Of a stretch of 39,779 nt of DNA, positions 33,818 to 39,779 are shown one piece after another. Under the pieces are notes generated by a model, which saw only the letters and a list, made by a program, of their open reading frames with translations, ran no database searches and had not been told where the DNA came from. This DNA comes from Pseudomonadota bacterium (GTDB lineage: Bacteria > Pseudomonadota > Gammaproteobacteria > Burkholderiales > Casimicrobiaceae), in contig JAFEDG010000154.1 of assembly GCA_018241745.1 (NCBI GenBank), positions 1-39,779 of the forward strand. The letters are read 5' to 3'. Each line of letters starts with the position of its first letter. The first letter of the stretch is position 1. The translations under genes and the position numbers were made by a program.

Positions 33818-34239
33818 TCGTCCCAGCTCGTGATATCGCGGTTGGGGCCGTCGCCGCCTTCCTGGCCGTCGGGGCCCATCGACACGATGTCGTACAGGCC
33901 GTGCTGGCCGGGCGCCGTGTACTTGTAGTCGTTCTTCCACGGGTCCTTGGGCAGCGTGCCGTTCTTCCAGTACGGCCCGTTCCAGTTGGACACGCCGGGC
34001 GGCGCCTGGACGAGCGCCTGCAGCCCTTCCGACGTCGTCGGGTAGCGGCCGATCTCCAGCTTGAACAGGTCGAGCGCCTGCCCGATCTGCCCGATCTCGA
34101 TCTTGGCCGCCTTGCGCTTGGCCTCTTCCGCCTGCCCGATGAACTTGCTGCCCACGACCCCCATGACGATGCCGATGATCACGAGCACGGCGAGCAGCTC
34201 CATCATCGTCATGCCGGCCTGCTTGATGCGTCGATTCAT
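33814..34239 (-). CDS. gspG: Type II secretion major pseudopilin GspG
   Basis: A 141-residue major pseudopilin. The cleavage site is QAG|MTMMELLAVLVII (G9; Glu at mature position 5), with Met where Phe is usual at position 1. The C-terminal pattern is diagnostic: RYPTTSEGLQALV, GPYWKNGTLPKDPW and the calcium-site region YDIVSMGPDGQEGG. It forms the pseudopilus shaft. GGAGG sits 4 nt before the ATG, the strongest ribosome-binding site of the operon, and the gene follows a 78-bp GC-rich gap after gspF, both fitting the need for more GspG than its neighbours. Confidence 0.96.
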   Translation of the reverse strand: MNRRIKQAGMTMMELLAVLVIIGIVMGVVGSKFIGQAEEAKRKAAKIEIGQIGQALDLFKLEIGRYPTTSEGLQALVQAPPGVSNWNGPYWKNGTLPKDPWKNDYKYTAPGQHGLYDIVSMGPDGQEGGDGPNRDITSWDE

Positions 34240-34317
34240 GTTGCCTCCGAACTCCCTGGATTGGCCGTGCGCGGCCGCCTTCCGTGGCGTGGCGCGCGGC
34301 CGGATATGACCGGGCCG

Positions 34318-35556
34318 CTAGCTGACGAGTTCACTCATGCCCAGCACGCCGAGCAGGATCGACAGCACGATGAAGCCCACGATGACCGCGAGCCCGAGGA
34401 TCATCACGGGCTCCATGACGGCAAGGAAGCGCTTGATGACGACCTGGACCTCGCGGTCGTACACGTCGGCGACACGGTTCAGCATCTCCTCGAGCCGCCC
34501 CGATTCCTCGCCGACGAGGATCATCTGCGTCGCAAGGCGCGGGTAGACGCCGGTGGCCATCAGCGGCCGGCCGAAGCCCTTCCCCTCGCGCAGGCTCGCG
34601 ATCACGCCGTCGAGCGCGTCGCCCATCACCGCATTGCCCATCGTTTCCTTGACGATCGACAGGCCGGCGAGCAGCGTGACACCGTTGCCGAGCAGCGTGC
34701 CCAGCGTGCGCGAGAAGCGCGCCGTCTCGATCTTGGCGACGAGCTCGCCGAGCAGCGCGCGGCGCAGCACCCACGCATCGAAGCGCCGGCGGAACGCGGG
34801 GCTCGCGAACAGGCGCCGGCCCCACCAGACGGCCACGACGACGCCGATGGCGAGCAGCCACCACCAGTCGTGGACGATCTCGCCGGCGGCGATCACGAGC
34901 GTCGTCGGCAGCGGCAGCGACTTGCCGGCCTGCGCGAACTGCGACTTGAACTGCGGCACGACGAACAGCAGCAGCACCATGACCGAAACGACGGCGACGC
35001 AGATCAGGATGATCGGGTAGATCATCGCCGACGCGATCGTGCCCTTCAGCTCCTTGTTGCGCTCCATCGTGTCCGCGAGCCGCGTCAGGACGGCGCCGAG
35101 CGCGCCGCCCGCCTCGCCCGCGCGCACGATGTTCACGTAGAAGCGCGAGAACACGTCGCGCCGCGCGTCGAGCGCCTGCGACAGCGACTTGCCGCCGCGC
35201 ACGTCGTCGCGCACGCCCTGCAGCAGCGTGCGGACCGCCGGCGTGGGGGCGAGCCCGATCAGCGTTTCCAGCGCGCGGTCGAGCGGGAGTCCCGCGCGCA
35301 GCAGCGTCGCGAGCTCGCGCGTGATCGACATCAGCTGGTCGGCCGTGACCCGCTTGGGCGTGAACCACGACGTTTGCGCGCCGCCGCCGCCCGCCTTGGC
35401 GACCGCGCCACCGCTGCCGCTCGCGACGGACACCTGCATCGGCATCAGCCCCTGGTCGCGCAGCTTGCCGACGATCTCGGCCTCGTTCGCGGCCTCGAGC
35501 TCGCCCGTGGCGAGCTCGCCGGCGTTGGAGACGGCCTTGTAGCGGAAGACGGGCAT
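34318..35556 (-). CDS. gspF: Type II secretion inner-membrane platform protein GspF
   Basis: A 412-residue polytopic protein with two GspF domains (about 70-195 and 275-400) and three membrane segments. Diagnostic parts are the N-terminal FRYKAVSNAGELATGELEA, the LATLLRAGLPLDRALETL repeat start and the ending VIVGFIVLSILLGVLGMSEL. It contacts the ATPase GspE and moves pseudopilins into the growing filament. The ATG lies 6 bp after the gspE stop. Confidence 0.95.
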   Translation of the reverse strand: MPVFRYKAVSNAGELATGELEAANEAEIVGKLRDQGLMPMQVSVASGSGGAVAKAGGGGAQTSWFTPKRVTADQLMSITRELATLLRAGLPLDRALETLIGLAPTPAVRTLLQGVRDDVRGGKSLSQALDARRDVFSRFYVNIVRAGEAGGALGAVLTRLADTMERNKELKGTIASAMIYPIILICVAVVSVMVLLLFVVPQFKSQFAQAGKSLPLPTTLVIAAGEIVHDWWWLLAIGVVVAVWWGRRLFASPAFRRRFDAWVLRRALLGELVAKIETARFSRTLGTLLGNGVTLLAGLSIVKETMGNAVMGDALDGVIASLREGKGFGRPLMATGVYPRLATQMILVGEESGRLEEMLNRVADVYDREVQVVIKRFLAVMEPVMILGLAVIVGFIVLSILLGVLGMSELVS

Positions 35557-35562
35557 CGAGCG

Positions 35563-37266
35563 TCAGTCCTCGCGTGTCGCGCGCAGGACTTCCTCGATCG
35601 TCGTGATGCCCATCACCGCCTTGCGCAACCCGTCCTCGTACATCGTGATCATCCCGTCCTTCACCGCCTGCGCCTTCAAGTCGGTGGCCGTCGCGTGCTT
35701 CATGACCAGCGTGCGCAGCGCGTCGGTGATGTTCATCATCTCGATGATGCTGACGCGCCCCGTGTAGCCGGTGTTGGCGCAGCTTGCGCAACCCTTCGCG
35801 TGGTACAGCGTCACGTGCCCCGTCGGCGCGAAGCGCTTGAGGCCCATCTGCTCCACGACCTCGGGCAGCGCCTGGTAAGGCTCCTTGCAATGCGGGCACA
35901 GCGTGCGCACGAGCCGCTGCGCCTGGATGCCGACGACCGTGGACGTCAGCAGGTAGTCCTCAACGCCCATGTCGAGCAAACGGTTTACCGTCGACGGCGC
36001 GTCGTTCGTGTGGACGGTGGACAGCACCAGGTGGCCGGTCAGCGCGGACTGCACGGCAATCTGTGCCGTCTCCAGGTCCCGGATTTCGCCGATCATGATC
36101 ACGTCCGGGTCCTGGCGCACGATCGAGCGCAGCGCGTTGGCGAACGTGAGGTCGATCTGCGGCTTGACCTGGATCTGGTTGATCCCCGCCATTTGATACT
36201 CGACCGGGTCCTCCACAGTGAGGATCTTCACGTCGGGCTTGTTGAGGCGGTCGAGGGCCGTGTACAGCGTCGTCGTCTTGCCCGAGCCCGTGGGCCCGGT
36301 GACGAGCAGGATGCCGTTGGGCTGCAGCAGCGCCTTCAGGAACTGCTCGAGCGTGTCCTCGAGGAAGCCCAGCCGGTCGAAGTCGAGCGTCACGCCGCCC
36401 TTGTCCAGGATCCGCATGACCACCGACTCGCCGTGCATCGTCGGCACCGTCGACACGCGCAGGTCGATCTCCTTGCCCTGGATGCGCAGCCGGATGCGGC
36501 CGTCCTGCGGCAGCCGGCGCTCGGCGATGTCGAGGTTGGCCATGATCTTGACGCGCGAGATCACCGCGGCCGACAGCCGCTTGGGCGGCGACTCGATCTC
36601 GTGCAGCACGCCGTCGATCCGGTAGCGCACGATCAGCCGGTTCTCGAACGGCTCGATGTGGATGTCGGATGCGCGCGCCTCGAGCGCGTTGGTGATCAGC
36701 AGCGACACGAGGCGGATGACCGGCGCCTCGGACGCGAGGTCCTTCAGCTGCTGGACGTCGGCGTCCAGCGCCAGCTCGTCGACGCGCTGCTCCAGGTCGC
36801 CGACGATCTGCCCCTGCGCGGACTTGCCGGCGCCATACAGGCGCTCGAGCGCAGCGTCGAGCTCCGTCGGCAGCGCCACCATCGGCCGCACCGTGCGCCC
36901 GGTCACCATCGAGAACGCGTCGATCGTGAACGTGTCGGTGGGATCGACCATCGCGAGCGCGAGCTCGCTGTCGTCCTCGCGCACCGGCAACGCGCGCGCA
37001 TCGCGCAGGAAGCGGGCCGACACGCGCTCCTCGAGGATCGGCAGTTCGGGATAGCCGGCCGCCTCGAGCATCGGCAGTCCCAGCTGGACCGCGAGCGCCT
37101 CGGAGACGTCGCGCTGCGCGACGAGGCCCAGCGTGACGAGCAGCGACCCGAGCTTGCCGCCGGAATCCTGCTGGAGCCGCAACGCGCGTTCGAGCGCCGC
37201 GGCATCCAGCTTGCCGCGCTCGATCAACAGCTCGCCTAAGCGCTTCCGTTCCGTGTCTTCAGCCAT
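35563..37266 (-). CDS. gspE: Type II secretion ATPase GspE with MshEN-type N-terminus
   Basis: A 567-residue AAA-type secretion ATPase that drives pseudopilus assembly. The C-terminal motor has Walker A GPTGSGKTT, the Asp box DIHIEPF, Walker B DVIMIGEIRD, the His box HLVLSTVHTND, and a zinc-binding pair CPHC and CASC. Residues 9-61 hold two 24-residue motifs with a 5-residue spacer (RLGELLIERG at 9 and KLGSLLVTLG at 38, each ending in Q), the layout of the MshEN cyclic-di-GMP-binding domain. The ATG at 37266 was chosen because the conserved N-terminal motif starts at once; no good Shine-Dalgarno is next to it. It is the first gene of the operon. Confidence 0.95.
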   Translation of the reverse strand: MAEDTERKRLGELLIERGKLDAAALERALRLQQDSGGKLGSLLVTLGLVAQRDVSEALAVQLGLPMLEAAGYPELPILEERVSARFLRDARALPVREDDSELALAMVDPTDTFTIDAFSMVTGRTVRPMVALPTELDAALERLYGAGKSAQGQIVGDLEQRVDELALDADVQQLKDLASEAPVIRLVSLLITNALEARASDIHIEPFENRLIVRYRIDGVLHEIESPPKRLSAAVISRVKIMANLDIAERRLPQDGRIRLRIQGKEIDLRVSTVPTMHGESVVMRILDKGGVTLDFDRLGFLEDTLEQFLKALLQPNGILLVTGPTGSGKTTTLYTALDRLNKPDVKILTVEDPVEYQMAGINQIQVKPQIDLTFANALRSIVRQDPDVIMIGEIRDLETAQIAVQSALTGHLVLSTVHTNDAPSTVNRLLDMGVEDYLLTSTVVGIQAQRLVRTLCPHCKEPYQALPEVVEQMGLKRFAPTGHVTLYHAKGCASCANTGYTGRVSIIEMMNITDALRTLVMKHATATDLKAQAVKDGMITMYEDGLRKAVMGITTIEEVLRATRED

Positions 37267-37372
37267 GCCGACCGGGCGTGCGCACCGTGCGTCACCCCCT
37301 CCAAAAAGGTCGGCAAGTTTACCATGGGGGCCCTGCGCGGCCGCACGCAAATCCTCGTCGCATAAGGCTTTT
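37267..37372 (-). promoter_or_regulatory. Candidate promoter of the type II secretion operon
   Basis: The 106-bp gap upstream of gspE contains, on the minus strand, an extended -10-like element TGGTAAACT at 37316-37324, about 50 bp before the start codon. No matching -35 box is seen. The same TGGTAAA core occurs upstream of the secreted-protein gene at 22146-22154. No terminator is evident after the sulfotransferase gene, so readthrough from hemL is possible. Confidence 0.4.
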
Positions 37373-38185
37373 TCACCGGTTTTCCACGTTCGGCGGCGGC
37401 TCGCGCCACGGCCGCAGATCCCAGCCCAGCATTTGCTCCAGCCGGTCGAACTCCGGGGCGAACGCGGCGTGGAGGAAGGCGCGGGCACCCGCTGGCATCG
37501 GCGCCTCGTAGGGCAGCCGGAATACCTCGCGCGGCGCGGCGCGGGGGAACGGGCCGACGCCGAGGAACGACGCCACCGCGGCCAGCGTCGGCGCCGGCTG
37601 GTACTGCAGCGCGTCGCTCGGCAGCACCAGCAGCTGCTCGGCCGGAAACCAGCGGCGGATCCGCGTGATCTGCTCGCTGTAGCGCCCCCGCGCGACGTAC
37701 GACGCGTGGCGCGACTGCCCCGGCGCGACGGCCGCCGTGCGCCCGGCCTCCGCTTGCAGCGCCTGTTCGAACGACAGGGGCTCGCGCCCCTTCTTGACGT
37801 TCATGTTCCACTGCGAATACGCGCGCGTGATGGGGTTGCGCAGCAGCAGAATCCACTTCATCGCCGGGTTGTAGCGATGGATGCGCTCCGGTGCCTGGGC
37901 CCAGAACATGTAGATCGGCGTCGCGTCGCAGAAGATGCGCACCCCGCTGCGTCGCGGGAACTGCGCCTCGTACGCGGCAGCGTCGGGCTGCCCCCCCGCG
38001 AACACCGTGTCGCTGTCGAAGTAGTGGACCTCCTTGATGCGCGGCATCCCGATCTCGGGGTGCTCGGCAAAATACGTCGAGAGCGCGCTGGTGCCACCCT
38101 TCTGCGTGCCAGCGATCAGCGCCCCGACCAGCGGCGCCGGGTGGGGGTCGTGGACGGCCGCCCCGGCCATCGGTCCCGTCGTCAT
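37373..38185 (-). CDS. Sulfotransferase, paralogue of the one inside the secretion operon
   Basis: A 270-residue PAPS-dependent sulfotransferase-family protein with AGTQKGGTSALSTYF as the 5'-phosphosulfate loop, KEVHYFD, and WILLLRNPITRAYSQWNM as the 3'-phosphate-binding region. Along its whole length it matches the sulfotransferase at 32131-32907 (shared YNPAM, RAYS-x-WNM, RWFP-x-EQ, LPY-x-APM, MLGWDL), so the two arose by duplication. Start at 38185 is preferred because AAGGG lies just upstream and a start at 38221 would run into hemL. It follows hemL by 16 bp and precedes gspE by 106 bp, all on one strand. Confidence 0.88.
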   Translation of the reverse strand: MTTGPMAGAAVHDPHPAPLVGALIAGTQKGGTSALSTYFAEHPEIGMPRIKEVHYFDSDTVFAGGQPDAAAYEAQFPRRSGVRIFCDATPIYMFWAQAPERIHRYNPAMKWILLLRNPITRAYSQWNMNVKKGREPLSFEQALQAEAGRTAAVAPGQSRHASYVARGRYSEQITRIRRWFPAEQLLVLPSDALQYQPAPTLAAVASFLGVGPFPRAAPREVFRLPYEAPMPAGARAFLHAAFAPEFDRLEQMLGWDLRPWREPPPNVENR

Positions 38186-38201
38186 CGTGCCCTTCGCGCC
38201 A

Positions 38202-39485
38202 TCACCCGCGCGCGGCAGCAAACGCCACGCGTGCCGCCGCGAGCGTTGCCGCCAGCGCGTCGTCGTCGTGCGCCGCCGACACGAATCCCGCCTCGTACGC
38301 GGACGGCGCGAGGTAGACGCCCGCGTCGAGCATCGCGTGGAAGAAGCGATGGAAGCGCTCCTTGTCGCCTTGCATCACCTCGGCGTAGGACGTCGGCACG
38401 CGCGGCGAGAAATACAGGCCGAACATGCCGCCCACGCTGTCGGCGCAGAACTCGACGCCGGCGTCACGCGCCGCGGACACGAGCCCGTCGCAGAATGCGC
38501 GGGTACGCGCGGCGAGCCGCTCGTAGAACCCGGGCGCTTCCGTCAGCGCGAGCGTCGCCAAGCCCGCGGCGACCGCCACCGGATTGCCGGACAGCGTGCC
38601 CGCCTGGTACACCGGCCCGAGCGGCGCGACGACGTTCATGATCGCGCGCTTGCCGCCGAACGCACCGACCGGCATGCCGCCACCGATGACCTTGCCGAGC
38701 GTGGTGAGGTCGGGCGTCACGCCGGTGAGGCCCTGCACGCCTTGCGGGTGCACGCGGAAGCCGGTCATCACCTCGTCGAAGATCAGCACGCTGCCGTGCG
38801 CATCGCACAGTTCGCGCAGCGTCTCGAGAAAGCCGGGCACCGGCCGCACGAGGTTCATGTTGCCCGCGATCGGCTCGACGATCACCGCCGCAATCGCACC
38901 GCCGTCGGCCGCGAACAGCGCGCGCAACGCTTCGGCATCGTTGTAGGGCAGCACGACTGTCTCGTTGGCGATCGCCGGCGGCACGCCGGCCGACGACGGC
39001 TGGCCGAATGTCAGCGCACCCGAGCCGGCCTTCACCAGCAGGCTGTCGCCGTGGCCGTGGTAGCAACCCTCGAACTTCACGATCTTCGACCGCCCGGTAT
39101 AGCCGCGGGCGACACGCAGCGCCGACATCGTCGCCTCGGTACCCGACGACACGAGCCGCACGAGTTCGAGCGACGGCAGGCGCCGGATCAGCGTCTCCGC
39201 CATCTCGACCTCGAGTTCCGTCGGCGCGCCGAACGACAGGCCGTCCGCAGCACGCGCCTGCACGGCACGCACGACCGTGGGCTCCGCGTGGCCGACGATC
39301 GCCGGTCCCCACGAGCCGACGTAGTCGATGTAGCGCGTGCCGTCGGCATCCCACACGTGGCAGCCCGCGCCGCGCACGAGGAAGCGCGGCGTGCCGCCCA
39401 CGGAGCGGAACGCGCGGACCGGCGAATTGACGCCCGCGGGAATGCTGCGTTGCGCGCGGTCGAACAGGGTGTCGTTGCGTGTCAT
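38202..39485 (-). CDS. hemL: Glutamate-1-semialdehyde 2,1-aminomutase
   Basis: PLP enzyme of 427 residues, the usual length, that converts glutamate-1-semialdehyde to 5-aminolevulinate in the C5 tetrapyrrole pathway. The PLP-binding Lys is K265 in [18 protein letters not shown]. Other family marks are [40 protein letters not shown] and [13 protein letters not shown] at 39485, 12 bp after the upstream TPR gene. A housekeeping gene; its place next to the sulfotransferase and secretion genes probably has no functional meaning. Confidence 0.97.
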   Translation of the reverse strand: MTRNDTLFDRAQRSIPAGVNSPVRAFRSVGGTPRFLVRGAGCHVWDADGTRYIDYVGSWGPAIVGHAEPTVVRAVQARAADGLSFGAPTELEVEMAETLIRRLPSLELVRLVSSGTEATMSALRVARGYTGRSKIVKFEGCYHGHGDSLLVKAGSGALTFGQPSSAGVPPAIANETVVLPYNDAEALRALFAADGGAIAAVIVEPIAGNMNLVRPVPGFLETLRELCDAHGSVLIFDEVMTGFRVHPQGVQGLTGVTPDLTTLGKVIGGGMPVGAFGGKRAIMNVVAPLGPVYQAGTLSGNPVAVAAGLATLALTEAPGFYERLAARTRAFCDGLVSAARDAGVEFCADSVGGMFGLYFSPRVPTSYAEVMQGDKERFHRFFHAMLDAGVYLAPSAYEAGFVSAAHDDDALAATLAAARVAFAAARG

Positions 39486-39497
39486 CGTGTACGGAAG

Positions 39498-39779
39498 TCA
39501 GGTCGGAAGCGTCGCCGCGTGCGCGGCGGCCTGCTGCGCCTCGGCGTGGCGCCCGGCGCGCGCGAGCGTGGCGGCCAGGTCGTGCCACAACGCGGTCGCG
39601 GCGGGCGCGAGCGTCACGCCCTGGCGGAGGATATCAGCGGCCGCCACCGAGTCGCCCCGCGCGGCGCAACAGGCGGCGAACCGGCGCGTGGCCTCGACGT
39701 CATACGGGTCACCACAGTACACGTCCCGCCACGCGACCAGGGCGGCGCGCACGTCGCCGCGGGCGTCCGCAGCGCGCGC
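39498..39779 (-). CDS. TPR-containing protein, 5' end outside window
   Basis: The last 93 codons of a gene that enters from the right edge. The visible part is two or three TPR-like helical pairs (AADILRQGVTLAPAATALWH, then DLAATLARAGRHAEAQQAA). A GTG at 39752 could be a start but the frame stays open to the edge, so the gene is probably longer. It may be another of the TPR-glycosyltransferase type found in this window or a simple TPR scaffold; this cannot be decided here. Confidence 0.65.
   Translation of the reverse strand, partial: ARAADARGDVRAALVAWRDVYCGDPYDVEATRRFAACCAARGDSVAAADILRQGVTLAPAATALWHDLAATLARAGRHAEAQQAAAHAATLPT

Noticed and set aside
33778..37239. Plus-strand open frame of 1153 codons opposite gspG, gspF and gspE
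   Set aside because: Same antisense composition, no recognisable motif, and all three genes on the other strand are unambiguous.
1..39779. tRNA, rRNA, CRISPR, insertion-sequence or prophage features
   Set aside because: No cloverleaf, spaced direct repeats, transposase or phage protein was recognised on either strand by reading; a dedicated scan would be needed for small RNAs.

Overview
This window is GC-rich (clearly above 60% G+C by eye) and densely coded, with many 4-bp ATGA/GTGA gene overlaps. Its gene content (a type II secretion operon, an EpsD-type chaperone, WcaJ-type sugar transferase, Wzm/Wzt ABC exporters, HemL) suggests the chromosome of a betaproteobacterium, probably of the Burkholderiales. 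That placement is inference; there is no rRNA or marker gene to fix it. I saw no tRNA, CRISPR, IS element or phage gene.

Positions 1-20855 are a surface-glycan locus. A minus-strand ABC-2 exporter (ATPase 1-755, permease 752-1591) is transcribed away from a plus-strand run of four genes: GT4 glycosyltransferase (1614), polyprenyl-phosphate hexose-1-phosphate transferase (2798), a membrane protein (4206) and an unusual fusion of a polytopic membrane domain, TPRs and a GT41 (SPINDLY/OGT-type) domain (5458-8931). Converging on it, and overlapping it by 55 bp, is a minus-strand run read from 20855 down to 8877: EpsD-type peptidyl-prolyl isomerase, a second ABC-2 permease and Wzt-type ATPase, a TPR-GT41 protein, a methyltransferase, a GT2-GT4 double glycosyltransferase and a second large TPR-GT41 protein. 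The window therefore holds two exporters and three GT41 proteins of different architecture.

Positions 20908-24448 carry three minus-strand genes for exported proteins: a Ser/Thr-rich secreted protein (20965-21996) and a 504-residue secreted protein (22328-23842), each followed by a strong intrinsic terminator, and a small lipoprotein (23990-24448).

Positions 24690-37266 are a minus-strand type II secretion operon in the order gspE-F-G-H-I-[sulfotransferase]-J-K-L-M-C/N-D. The sulfotransferase between gspI and gspJ is joined to both neighbours by 4-bp stop/start overlaps. A clear paralogue of it lies just upstream of gspE (37373-38185). GspE has an intact-looking MshEN (cyclic-di-GMP-type) N-terminus. 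gspD has an apparent +1 frameshift in its Ala/Pro-rich tail. Upstream lie hemL (38202-39485) and the end of a TPR gene.

Working idea (inference): the two secreted proteins are candidate clients of the type II system, and the GT41 enzymes, ABC exporters and sulfotransferases build or decorate a sulfated or glycosylated cell-surface layer, with secretion possibly gated by cyclic-di-GMP. The best-supported unusual points are the sulfotransferase wired into the secretion operon, its paralogue next door, and the membrane-anchored GT41 fusion.
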